Source: JBBQZO01 sp038207625
Lineage (GTDB): Bacteria > Pseudomonadota > Gammaproteobacteria > Burkholderiales > Burkholderiaceae_D
Assembly (NCBI GenBank): GCA_038207625.1
Contig: JBBQZO010000034.1
Location: 1 to 64,000, forward strand
Length of the DNA stretch: 64,000 bases
Direction: 5' to 3'
In this document: piece by piece, positions 17,232 through 24,446 of the stretch
How the letters are laid out: the number at the start of each line of letters is the position of its first letter
Position numbering within the stretch: position 1 is the first letter of the stretch
Position numbers and translations under genes: made by a program
The notes under the pieces: generated by a model
Seen by the model: the letters and a program-made list of their open reading frames with translations, nothing else
What the model was told of the DNA's origin: nothing
The model's database searches: none

Positions 17232-18091
17232 TATCGGTTCGTCCGCGACATGAATACCAGGCGCTCGAACAGATGCACGTCCTGCTCGTTTTTCAGCAGC
17301 GCGCCGTGCAGCGGCGGCACGATGGCTTTCGCGTCCGTGCTGCGCAGCGCTTCCGGGCCGATGTCTTCGGCCAGCAGCAGTTTCAGCCAGTCGAGAAACT
17401 CCGACGTCGACGGCTTCTTCTTCAAACCCTGCACGTCGCGCACCTCGTAGAAAGTTTGCAGCGCCTGCGCCAGCAATTCCTGCTTCAGATTCGGATAGTG
17501 GACCTTGACGATCTGCTCCATCGTGTCCTTGTCGGGGAACTTGATGTAGTGGAAGAAGCAGCGGCGCAGGAAGGCGTCCGGCAGCTCTTTCTCGTTGTTG
17601 GAGGTGATGATCACCAGCGGACGATGCTTGGCCACGACCATCTCGCGCGTCTCGTAGACGTAGAACTCCATCCGGTCCAATTCGCGCAGCAAGTCGTTGG
17701 GAAACTCGATGTCGGCCTTGTCGATCTCGTCGATCAACAGCACCACCGGTTCGGGCGCCGTGAACGCCTGCCACAACACACCCTTGACGATATAGTTGTG
17801 GATGTCGCGCACGCGCTCGTCGCCCAGTTGTGAGTCGCGCAGGCGCGACACGGCGTCGTATTCGTACAGTCCCTGCTGAGCCTTGGTGGTCGACTTGATG
17901 TGCCACTGCATCAGCGGCATGTTCAGCGCGGCCGCCACTTCCTCGGCCAGCATGGTCTTGCCGGTGCCAGGCTCGCCCTTGATCAGCAGCGGACGCTGCA
18001 AGGTGAGGGCGGCGTTGACAGCGAGCTTGAGGTCGGGAGTCGCGACGTAGCTGCTGGAACCTTCGAAACGGTGTGGTTGATGTGCTTGCAT
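17231..18091 (-). CDS. MoxR-family AAA+ ATPase
   Basis: The 286-residue AAA+ ATPase of the MoxR type has Walker A GEPGTGKTML (39-48), Walker B VVLLIDEID (116-124), a sensor-1 region ITSNNEKELPDAFLRRCFFHY, and the C-terminal lid. MoxR proteins act as chaperone-like remodelers together with VWA proteins; here the VWA gene follows after a GNAT gene. It is the first gene of the operon. The upstream gap of 239 bases to the divergent cytochrome genes holds an inverted repeat, listed separately. Confidence 0.92.
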   Translation of the reverse strand: MQAHQPHRFEGSSSYVATPDLKLAVNAALTLQRPLLIKGEPGTGKTMLAEEVAAALNMPLMQWHIKSTTKAQQGLYEYDAVSRLRDSQLGDERVRDIHNYIVKGVLWQAFTAPEPVVLLIDEIDKADIEFPNDLLRELDRMEFYVYETREMVVAKHRPLVIITSNNEKELPDAFLRRCFFHYIKFPDKDTMEQIVKVHYPNLKQELLAQALQTFYEVRDVQGLKKKPSTSEFLDWLKLLLAEDIGPEALRSTDAKAIVPPLHGALLKNEQDVHLFERLVFMSRTNR

Positions 18092-18223
18092 GCGCGTCAG
18101 TCAGTGAGGAAGAAAATACTTTTGAGTATAAGCGAGAACGCCACGCGTGTTTAGACCGGGCTCTCGGTGGCCCGGCGACGCAGGAGGCGCGGGGCGCGGG
18201 CGCCACGTGGGCATAGCGTTAAA

Positions 18224-18239
18224 ATGGACTTATGTCCAT
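18224..18239. promoter_or_regulatory. Palindrome between moxR and the cytochrome genes
   Basis: ATGGAC-TTAT-GTCCAT is a perfect 6-base inverted repeat in the divergent region. It could be an operator for either direction; no regulator is identified and a chance match is possible. Confidence 0.3.
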
Positions 18240-18330
18240 GATTTGAGTTAAGATTATGGGTTGAAAGTGCAGAAAGACCGCTTTTTTGCGCGCGCCGCCG
18301 AATTTGATGACAACTGAACCTTTAGCCACC

Positions 18331-18669
18331 ATGAAAAAAATCTACGCACTTCTCGCGCTCGCCGGCATCGCCCATGTCGCTGTCGCGGCAGATATTGTTG
18401 GAAACGCCACGGCCGCCAAAGCCAAGGTGGAGATGTGTGTCGGTTGCCACGGCATTCCCGGCTACAAAGCGACTTTCCCGGAAGTGTTTCCGGTGCCGAT
18501 GATCGGTGGCCAGTCCGCCAAGTACATCGAAAACGCGCTCAAGGCGTATCAAAAGGGTGACCGCAAGCATCCGACCATGCACGGGATTGCCGCGAGCCTG
18601 TCGGAGCAGGACATCGCCGATGTCGCCGCCTACTACTCGCAACAAACCACCGCCGCAGCGCAGAAATAA
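18331..18669 (+). CDS. Monohaem cytochrome c (class I)
   Basis: The 112-residue exported cytochrome has a signal peptide (cleavage near AVAA), one haem-binding motif CVGCH (residues 36-40) and candidate axial methionines in PVPMIGGQ and HPTMHG. With the next gene it resembles the two halves of a cytochrome c4, here as separate proteins. The role is periplasmic electron transfer, probably towards a terminal oxidase. The ATG at 18331 begins the signal peptide; an upstream in-frame ATG at 18286 adds an unlikely 15-residue extension. Confidence 0.88.
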   Translation: MKKIYALLALAGIAHVAVAADIVGNATAAKAKVEMCVGCHGIPGYKATFPEVFPVPMIGGQSAKYIENALKAYQKGDRKHPTMHGIAASLSEQDIADVAAYYSQQTTAAAQK

Positions 18670-18681
18670 GGGATGAGCACC

Positions 18682-19023
18682 ATGAAAAAAATTGTTACCG
18701 CCCTGTTCTGCACCGTCGTTTCGATCAACGCTTTCGCCGGCGGCAACGCGGTCGCTGGTAAAGCCGTCGCCGACAAGAACAACTGCGCAGCCTGCCACGG
18801 CGCCGATTTCAGCAAGCCGATCGACCCGAGCTATCCGAAACTGGCCGGCCAGCACGCCGACTATCTGGCGCACGCGCTGACCGCCTACAAGCGCGGCGAC
18901 GGCCCGAACGGCCGCAACAACGCCATCATGGGCGGCCAAGTCAAGGCGCTGTCGAATCAGGATATCAAGGATGTGGCAGCTTACCTGTCCAGCCTGCCGA
19001 CGACGCTGATCGTGCATCGTTGA
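18682..19023 (+). CDS. Monohaem cytochrome c (c553/c4-like)
   Basis: The 113-residue exported cytochrome c has a signal peptide ending near AFAGG, haem motif CAACH (residues 35-39) and likely Met ligand in NAIMGGQV. It follows the first cytochrome gene by 12 bases in the same operon. AAGGGA sits eight bases before the ATG at 18682; the ATG at 18673 lies within this box and was not chosen. A strong terminator follows. Confidence 0.9.
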   Translation: MKKIVTALFCTVVSINAFAGGNAVAGKAVADKNNCAACHGADFSKPIDPSYPKLAGQHADYLAHALTAYKRGDGPNGRNNAIMGGQVKALSNQDIKDVAAYLSSLPTTLIVHR

Positions 19024-19048
19024 TTTGCCCGCAGTCGGTATGAGAAAG

Positions 19049-19070
19049 AGCCACCTTCGGGTGGCTTTTT
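19049..19070 (+). terminator. Rho-independent terminator of the cytochrome operon
   Basis: AGCCACC-TTCG-GGTGGCT, a seven-base stem with a stable TTCG loop, runs straight into a T run. It ends the two-gene cytochrome operon. Confidence 0.9.
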
Positions 19071-19081
19071 GCATTCCTGGG

Positions 19082-19129
19082 CCCGCACCCATACCCGCAC
19101 CCGCACCCGCACCCGCACCCGCACCCGCG
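19082..19129. repeat. Hexanucleotide tandem repeat (CCCGCA)
   Basis: Eight consecutive six-base units of CCCGCA, with one CCCATA and a final CCCGCG variant. It lies in the gap between the cytochrome terminator and the convergent YjbR gene. Simple repeats like this can change copy number by slippage, but it is not inside a gene or visible promoter. Confidence 0.9.
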
Positions 19130-19149
19130 CGGCGCGGCGCGAGCGCGGC

Positions 19150-19515
19150 TCAGACTGCTGCGCAGCCGATCTCGCGCTGACGGGTTTTGCTCAGCGAAGC
19201 GAACGCCTTGTCGTACGAGCAGGCCAGCAACTCGGTCAGATAGTCGGCCGGAAATTGATTCACGTTGACGATGGTGACCCAGTGAAAGCGTCCCATGTAG
19301 CGGGCCGGCTTGACGCCGGGGATGCCGGTCAGTTCCACGAAGCGATCGGGCGATACGCGCGTGCTGAAACGCCATTTTTCGGGCTCGCTGGTCTTGAAGT
19401 AGGCGAAGTTTTTCCCGCCGACCGAAAACACCAGGATGTTGCTCGGTGCGCCGTGCAGCGTTTCCGTGGCGCCGACGCATTCCCGGCACAGAGTCTTTAG
19501 CTGTTCAACGTTCAT
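19150..19515 (-). CDS. MmcQ/YjbR family protein
   Basis: The 121-residue protein of the YjbR (CyaY-like fold) family begins MNVEQLKTLCRECVGATE and carries FKTSEPEKWRFS and MGRFHWVTI, standard for the group. The family fold suggests DNA binding but no function is established. An in-frame extension to 19602 contains a duplicated SLDA-type stretch and was not used. It is the last gene of the minus-strand group of small cassette-type genes that starts at 21757. Confidence 0.82.
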   Translation of the reverse strand: MNVEQLKTLCRECVGATETLHGAPSNILVFSVGGKNFAYFKTSEPEKWRFSTRVSPDRFVELTGIPGVKPARYMGRFHWVTIVNVNQFPADYLTELLACSYDKAFASLSKTRQREIGCAAV

Positions 19516-19752
19516 GGCGCTGGCGTCGGCGTCGGCGACCCCCGATGAATTTGCGTCCAACGATGACTTGGCGTCCAACGATTCCCTTGCGCTGCACGGC
19601 AACGAACCGTTTGTGCCTGTGCGCTTGCGCGGTGGCGCACGAAGCAGCGCAGTGCGTTGTCGTCCTGAGCGCGCCCGATCATGAACCGCATCCTGGCGAA
19701 CGTGCGTTTGCCGTTGCCCAGTTTCTTGCCGCGACAGGGGGGAAGTGGCGTT

Positions 19753-20289
19753 TCAATGTGAGGTTTCCTTCGGCGCAAATCGTTCCTGCAGCTTTTTCAA
19801 GGTGTAGCCGTTCCCGCGATCAAAGAACTGACGCATCTTCTGTGAATTATCGTCGTCGCCAAAACCGAGGCTGACAATACGTACCCGTGTGGCATCCGGC
19901 GATTCTGCATTCAAATAGATGATCGTCCACATCTTCTTAACTTCGACGGGGAAGGGGAAACCCTCCGGCGGCTTGCTCACCTGAATAGAAAACATACGGC
20001 CAGGTTCGAAGCTCAATATCGTATTCTCTATGGTCTTGGCGTCGCCAATCTGGCCCTTCGGATCGTAGTGCGTCTGCATGCGACCGCCGACCCGCAGATC
20101 AATTTCGGAGTGCGCCACCATCCACGACTCTTGACCGTCTTTGGTGGTCAATGCCGACCAGACGGCGTTGATCGGCGCCCTCACGACGTCTTCGTGGACG
20201 AGTTGCGTGCTGGGCGCCTCGGCACCAACAGCGAATGTCGTCGAGATCGACGTCAGCATCGCCAGAACGAGGATCAGTATGGAACGCAT
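19753..20289 (-). CDS. Exported SRPBCC (START-like) protein
   Basis: The 178-residue protein has a signal peptide (cleavage near AVGA-EA) followed by a single SRPBCC/START-like ligand-binding domain: VRAPINAVWSALTTKDGQESWM near its start, DLRVGGRM in the middle and an amphipathic C-terminal helix. Members bind hydrophobic ligands. GAGGA lies eight bases before the ATG at 20289. It is part of the minus-strand small-gene group. Export of an SRPBCC domain is less usual than the cytoplasmic form. Confidence 0.82.
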   Translation of the reverse strand: MRSILILVLAMLTSISTTFAVGAEAPSTQLVHEDVVRAPINAVWSALTTKDGQESWMVAHSEIDLRVGGRMQTHYDPKGQIGDAKTIENTILSFEPGRMFSIQVSKPPEGFPFPVEVKKMWTIIYLNAESPDATRVRIVSLGFGDDDNSQKMRQFFDRGNGYTLKKLQERFAPKETSH

Positions 20290-20515
20290 CAGGCATTTCC
20301 TCTTCAAATTGGACGGCGGGGCGGTGTGGCGTGGCGCCGGATAGCGGGCGCTTCAGGGCGCCGCCGGATGCCCGCCGTGCCACGCGGTTCACCGGTATCG
20401 TACATTCTAGCGCGGACCCGATTCAGGCACTACGCGCGGCACCATCGCGCAACGCCACCTGAAGCGCGGCGTTGTCGATCTGCTGGCCGCGTGCCCGGCC
20501 GCCCGACGAACCTGC

Positions 20516-20902
20516 TTATTGGCCCTGAGGCGGCTCCCATAGCTCAACCTTGTTTCCTTCGGGATCAATCACCCAGGCAAACTTCCCATACTCGGACTCG
20601 TCCATCTTATCGAGCACATTGCAGCCTTCTTCCTTCAATGCCTTGACCAGGGCGTGCAGATCGTCGACGCGGTAGTTGACCATGAAGGGCGCCGAGCTTG
20701 GCGCAAAGTGATCGGCGTCTTGCGGAAAGATGGACCAGGCCGTTGTGCCTGCAACCGGCTTGCCGTCGGAGTCGGTCCAATCGAAGGCGGCGCCTCCCCA
20801 GACCTGGACATCGATTCCCAAGTGCAGCTTGTACCAGGCCTGCAGTGATGGCGCGTCTTTTGCCTTGAAGAAGATGCCGCCGATGCCAGTGACTCGTTTC
20901 AT
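20516..20902 (-). CDS. VOC family (glyoxalase-like) protein
   Basis: The 128-residue protein of the vicinal oxygen chelate fold begins VTGIGGIFFKAKDAPSL and ends with VIDPEGNKVELWEPP, the classic VOC beta-alpha-beta signature with the metal-site Glu. It has one full domain of usual length. It could be a lyase, dioxygenase or binding protein; the substrate cannot be read from sequence. GGAG lies before the ATG. It is a typical cassette passenger within the minus-strand group. Confidence 0.85.
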   Translation of the reverse strand: MKRVTGIGGIFFKAKDAPSLQAWYKLHLGIDVQVWGGAAFDWTDSDGKPVAGTTAWSIFPQDADHFAPSSAPFMVNYRVDDLHALVKALKEEGCNVLDKMDESEYGKFAWVIDPEGNKVELWEPPQGQ

Positions 20903-20978
20903 GTGATCTCCGATGGGTAGTGCTGGTGATTGGAATATTTTTGCTGCCGTTTAACGTCTAAAGTAACTGATTGAAAAA

Positions 20979-21218
20979 TCAGTGTCGTGGACGATCGCGA
21001 AACCGCCTGAACACAAGCGCGATGCCGATGATCACCAAGAAGAACGCCCAGCTGAAAGTGAGCGTCGAACTGGCGAACTCTCCGCCTGGAATCGACGCGC
21101 CCAATATTCGCACCGCGTGCGAGTTTGCAGGATGCAAATGCGACACGGCGTAGTAGCCAGCGGCCCACGCCAGCGCGTACGAAAAGACAAAGAAAAGTAG
21201 CAGTCGGAATGCACGCAT
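20979..21218 (-). CDS. Small membrane protein, unknown
   Basis: The 79-residue protein has two hydrophobic segments (about residues 4-24 and 49-70) and a basic C terminus (FRRFRDRPRH), so a two-pass inner-membrane protein is likely. The start at 21218 precedes the first helix; an extension to 21260 adds 14 polar residues. No family recognised. It follows the attC-like site after the first gene of this minus-strand group. Confidence 0.6.
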   Translation of the reverse strand: MRAFRLLLFFVFSYALAWAAGYYAVSHLHPANSHAVRILGASIPGGEFASSTLTFSWAFFLVIIGIALVFRRFRDRPRH

Positions 21219-21285
21219 TGAGAACGAGTGGTGTGAGCGGCTGGCCGCGTGGGAATTCAATATTGCACTGTGCCGTCACCGGTCA

Positions 21286-21379
21286 ATCCAACTCAACCTG
21301 GATGTTGGAATCGCGAAAGCGCGATATTTACTTATCAGTAGGTGTCGCGGAAGTGGTCCGGTTGATGGTTTTGTTGGGC
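21286..21379 (-). other. attC-like site of the minus-strand array
   Basis: Read on the minus strand, GCCCAAC directly follows the TAA of the 21757 gene, then a seven-base gap and TCAACCGGAC. This half matches attC-like site 1 at 8290 in 22 of 25 positions. The other half has GGTTGA directly followed by GTTGGAT with no spacer, so it is shortened or decayed. Both end boxes fit the integron consensus. Confidence 0.5.
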
Positions 21380-21757
21380 TTATGTAGCGACGCCACTGAT
21401 GCCCTCCACGGTAATGTGCTTTTCTTCTCCGTCCCCTGTGACGACCAGATCTAGAAGAATGGCGGCTTTATCGGCGACCGGGATAATGCACTCGACAACC
21501 GCAAATAGGCCAGTGCCGTTCGGCGCGAGGTATTTGACTGTGATTGACGTGCCCGCGCCGGTTGCCACTACAAGGGGAGACGCAACAGCATTCAAAAAAT
21601 CCACTTCGATTGCACCGGAAGGATCACGGTCAAATGCAAGAGCATAACCAAATCGATGAGCCAACGCAGCAAAGTCGTGGCTCATTAGCATGACACGTGC
21701 CTCCTCTCCAAAGCCTGAGAGTGACACTTCATCTGTTTGTAAGGGGTGGAGCTTCAT
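21380..21757 (-). CDS. Cassette-like small protein, unknown
   Basis: The 125-residue cytoplasmic protein is rich in beta-strand-like stretches (GAIEVDFLNAVASPLVVATG, then HITVEGISGVAT). No family recognised. The gene starts six bases after the core GTTGGAC of leader B and has no clear Shine-Dalgarno sequence. It stops exactly at an attC-like site, mirroring the organisation of the 8038 gene, though the two proteins are unrelated. Its composition is lower in GC than the flanks. Confidence 0.7.
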   Translation of the reverse strand: MKLHPLQTDEVSLSGFGEEARVMLMSHDFAALAHRFGYALAFDRDPSGAIEVDFLNAVASPLVVATGAGTSITVKYLAPNGTGLFAVVECIIPVADKAAILLDLVVTGDGEEKHITVEGISGVAT

Positions 21758-21762
21758 TCAGT

Positions 21763-21837
21763 GGTCCAACTGTTCTGGTGGTGTCAATGTTGGCGCTTTG
21801 TACAGGCGAGTATGCCCGGTAAACGCTGTTTGATCAA
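21763..21837 (-). promoter_or_regulatory. Leader B: second copy of promoter plus core site
   Basis: On the minus strand this reads TTGATC (21837-21832), 17 bases, CATACT (21814-21809), then a decayed form of the inverted repeat of leader A, ending in GTTGGAC (21770-21764). It is about 85% identical to 7954-8028 by eye over 75 bases. Conservation stops at the start of the downstream genes, which are unrelated, so the element was duplicated or reused independently of its gene. Confidence 0.6.
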
Positions 21838-22040
21838 CGTCTTCCGTCCAGACGCTTCCAGACTGGAAGTGGATCTCCATCGCAATAGATCGTCATCCTA
21901 ATCTGCGGGCAAGACGCGTCATTTCTGGAACTGCTGCAATGTTGCCCCGCGCGGGGCTGCGCAATTGCCGCCATCCAGAGGTCGGCGCTGCGAACGGCGA
22001 GCGCGGTGGGCGAGGCGTCGCCAGCCGCTTGCCCGAGCGC

Positions 22041-22835
22041 CTACGCGGCGCGCGCGATGCGCGCGTAGGCCGAATGGTTGTGGATCGATTCGAAATTTTC
22101 GATCTCGACCGTGTAGGCGCCCACCCGCGCGTCGGCGTTCAAGGCCAGCGCCACGTCGCGCACCAGATCTTCAACGAACTTGGGATTGTCGTAGGCGCGC
22201 TCGGTGACGTATTTTTCATCGGCGCGCTTGAGCAGGCCATACACTTCGCACGAGGCGCTGCGCTCGGCGATGCCGATCAGTTCCTCGATGTCCATCTCGG
22301 CGTTCAACGCCACCTCGATGCGGATATGCGAACGCTGGTTGTGCGCGCCGTAGGCGGAAATCTCTTTCGAGCATGGGCACAGGCTGGTGGCCGGGACCAG
22401 CAGTTCCATCGTAAACCGCGGCGCGCCGTCGGCGCCGATCTGCGCGCGCCAGCAGGCGGCCACGTCGAGCAGGCTTTGCACGCCCGACACAGGCGCGCTT
22501 TTCCTCACAAAATACGCAAAGCGCATCTCGATGCTGCCGCTGCGCGCGTCGAGCCGGCCCAGCATGTCCACCACCGCCTCCTGCAGCGTCGCCTGCCGGT
22601 ACGGGCTGGTGCGCGCTTCGAGCAGTTCCACAAAGCGCGACATATGGGTGCCCTTGCAGTCGGGCGCCAGCGCGACGCTCATCGACAAGGTCGCCACCGT
22701 CGCCTGGTCCGCGCCGCCGGAACCGATCGTGACCGGATAGCGCAGGTCGCGCACGCCCACTTCGTCGATGGCGATGTTGCGCAGGTCCGGCTGTGACTGG
22801 ATATCGGGCAGGGGGAAGCGTTGCGGAGCATTCAT
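22041..22835 (-). CDS. folE2: GTP cyclohydrolase FolE2 (type IB)
   Basis: Converts GTP to dihydroneopterin triphosphate, the first step of folate (and queuosine) synthesis. This metal-flexible enzyme replaces FolE and is often used under zinc limitation. The 264-residue protein shows the family start PDIQSQPDLRNIAIDEVGVR, the metal-binding and catalytic Cys region SLCPCSKEIS (C153/C155), and the C-terminal ENFESIHNHSAYARI. AAGGA precedes the ATG. No Zur site was recognised upstream. Length is standard. Confidence 0.95.
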   Translation of the reverse strand: MNAPQRFPLPDIQSQPDLRNIAIDEVGVRDLRYPVTIGSGGADQATVATLSMSVALAPDCKGTHMSRFVELLEARTSPYRQATLQEAVVDMLGRLDARSGSIEMRFAYFVRKSAPVSGVQSLLDVAACWRAQIGADGAPRFTMELLVPATSLCPCSKEISAYGAHNQRSHIRIEVALNAEMDIEELIGIAERSASCEVYGLLKRADEKYVTERAYDNPKFVEDLVRDVALALNADARVGAYTVEIENFESIHNHSAYARIARAA

Positions 22836-22894
22836 GGGTTTTCCTTCAAAGTGAGTGCGCGGCGGCGCTCAAGGCAGCGCCGCCGGCGGGCAAG

Positions 22895-23263
22895 TCAGTT
22901 GTGTTCGGTTTTCAGATAGGCGATCAGGTCGGCGCGCTCTTTGGCGCCCGGCACCGAGTAGAACATGCGCTGGCCGGGGATCAGGCCTTCGGGATTGCTC
23001 AGCCAGCGGTCCAGATTGCGTTCGTTCCACACCAGCCGCGACGCCTTCAACGCGGGGCTGTAATCGAAGCCGGCCACGCTGCCCGCTTTGCGTCCGACCA
23101 CGCCGCGATGGGCCGGGCCGGCCACGCTGGCGTCGATGGTGTGGCAGGCAATGCAGCGCGCCGCATACACCTGCTTGCCGTTGACGGCGTCGCCGCCGGC
23201 CTGCGCCGCGCTGCACGGTAACGCCACGGCCAGCAGGGCGAGAATGAGGTTGAGGTTTTTCAT
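22895..23263 (-). CDS. Cytochrome c (class I, mitochondrial-like)
   Basis: The 122-residue exported monohaem cytochrome has a signal peptide ending AAQA, haem motif CIACH (residues 37-41) and distal Met in PGQRMFY. It resembles cytochrome c2/c550 (PAHRGVVGRKAG, LDRWLSNPEGLIPG). It lies 54 bases after the Tat-exported ferritin-like gene on the same strand, probably in one operon, giving a periplasmic redox pair. Confidence 0.9.
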   Translation of the reverse strand: MKNLNLILALLAVALPCSAAQAGGDAVNGKQVYAARCIACHTIDASVAGPAHRGVVGRKAGSVAGFDYSPALKASRLVWNERNLDRWLSNPEGLIPGQRMFYSVPGAKERADLIAYLKTEHN

Positions 23264-23316
23264 GGCATTCCATGTCAGGAAAAAATGCCCGCCGCAGTGC
23301 GACGGGGCCGGCCGGA

Positions 23317-23901
23317 TCAGGCGCCAAAAATCATCGGTTTCGGCAGGGGCAGGCCGAGTGCGTGGTTCAGCACGGCCCAGTGCGCCACTTCATCGGCCGC
23401 CAGACGCGCCGCTACGCTGGCCAGACCTTGTCCTTTGAATGCGGGAATCACGCCCAGGTAGGCATTGGTCGCGCCCAGTTCCAGCGACAGCGCCAATTTG
23501 AGCACGTCTTCCTGGCTCTTGAGCAAGTGCGCATTGAGCGCCTTGGCGTACACATCAAGAGGCTTTTCCTCGACGGCCTTGCCGCCCAGCTTGGCGATGG
23601 TGGCGATCAGCAGGTCGCGGTGGGCCTTGTGGTCGGCCTGGAATTGCAGCGCGATATCGAGCACGGGCTTTTGCAGCAGGCCGCTTTGCGCTCCCAGCGT
23701 ATAGGCGTTGATGCCCTGATGTTCCAGGCCCAGTGCCACGTTGAGAATGCCGACGTCGTTGGCGCTGTCGCCTTTGCTGGTGGCCGCGTTCGCTTCTTGC
23801 CCGGACAGCAGCAGTACGGCGCCGCTCGAGAGCATCGCTGCGCTGGTGTTGCGCAGGAAGGAGCGGCGGTTATTGGTGTGTTCCAGCAGTGTGTTGAACA
23901 T
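23317..23901 (-). CDS. Tat-exported ferritin-like domain protein
   Basis: The 194-residue protein has a twin-arginine signal (NRRSFLRN, Arg 12-13) followed by a four-helix ferritin-like domain with repeated acidic/His pairs (LEHQGINAYT, DHKAHRDLL, LELGATNAYLG, ADEVAHW) fit to hold a di-iron centre. TTGGAG lies six bases before the ATG at 23901; an ATG two codons upstream is possible. The exported location with a folded cofactor explains the Tat route. Its promoter region is shared with rubredoxin on the other strand and contains the 23-bp repeat. A periplasmic iron or peroxide role is inferred. Confidence 0.82.
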   Translation of the reverse strand: MFNTLLEHTNNRRSFLRNTSAAMLSSGAVLLLSGQEANAATSKGDSANDVGILNVALGLEHQGINAYTLGAQSGLLQKPVLDIALQFQADHKAHRDLLIATIAKLGGKAVEEKPLDVYAKALNAHLLKSQEDVLKLALSLELGATNAYLGVIPAFKGQGLASVAARLAADEVAHWAVLNHALGLPLPKPMIFGA

Positions 23902-23996
23902 GTTCATCTCCAAGAGTGGGGGCTGCGCCTCTGCCACGACGTTGTGTGCAGGGCCAGTGAGATGGATCATAAACGAGAAAATGTCGTTTGAACAGT

Positions 23997-24019
23997 AAAA
24001 TATGTTTTATGTGTTTTAA
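23997..24019. promoter_or_regulatory. 23-bp operator-like repeat, copy 1
   Basis: An AT-rich 23-base sequence identical to 28265-28287. Its core is a direct repeat TGTTTTA-TG-TGTTTTA. A TACAAT box (24033-24038) lies 17 bases beyond TGTGTT (24010-24015), so the site covers the -35 region of the rightward (rubredoxin) promoter. It probably binds the regulator encoded at 28368. The remaining bases of the 362-base divergent gap hold nothing else seen. Confidence 0.65.
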
Positions 24020-24263
24020 GTGAGATATATGCTACAATTCATTCTGGGGCGAAACAACGCTGCCGATGTGGAGATGCACATTGCGGAGCCTGCAGCGCTG
24101 ATGTGCGCGGCGAAGGCGCCGCACACGCTTGCCGCTGCGGCCTGCTTGTTTTAGTGCGGCGACGCGCGATGCATGCCTTGTTGGCGGCGGGATCGCTACC
24201 CCGTTTTGACGGTCGAGTGCCAGCGGGCGCCCGGCGAACCACCACTACCTGATTGGAACAAGC

Positions 24264-24428
24264 ATGAAAACCTATCGCTGCACGACCTGCGACTTTATCT
24301 ACGACGAAGCGGCCGGCCACCCCGAGGACGGCATCGCGCCGGGCACCAAGTGGGAGGACGTGCCCGAGTCGTGGGCTTGCCCGCACTGCGGCGTGGCCAA
24401 GGCCGATTTCGATATGGTTGAAGTCTGA
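24264..24428 (+). CDS. Rubredoxin
   Basis: The 54-residue electron carrier has one Fe(Cys)4 site: YRCTTCDFIYD and WACPHCGVAKADF, the two CxxC knuckles of rubredoxins. It accepts electrons from the reductase encoded 18 bases downstream and passes them on, for example to an alkane hydroxylase or to oxygen/peroxide-reducing proteins; neither partner is in the window. It is read from the 23-bp-repeat promoter region divergently from the ferritin-like gene. Confidence 0.95.
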   Translation: MKTYRCTTCDFIYDEAAGHPEDGIAPGTKWEDVPESWACPHCGVAKADFDMVEV

Positions 24429-24446
24429 CCGCCGCGCGAGCACAGC

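Noticed and set aside
17232..18206. N-terminal extension of the GNAT frame across moxR
   Set aside because: The extension is the moxR gene in another frame; the GNAT fold starts at 17231.
19082..19129. Hexamer repeat as a CRISPR remnant
   Set aside because: Units are directly adjacent six-base copies with no spacers.
19516..19602. Longer N terminus for the YjbR protein
   Set aside because: The extra residues come from a duplicated 18-base stretch and do not match the family; the standard start is at 19515.
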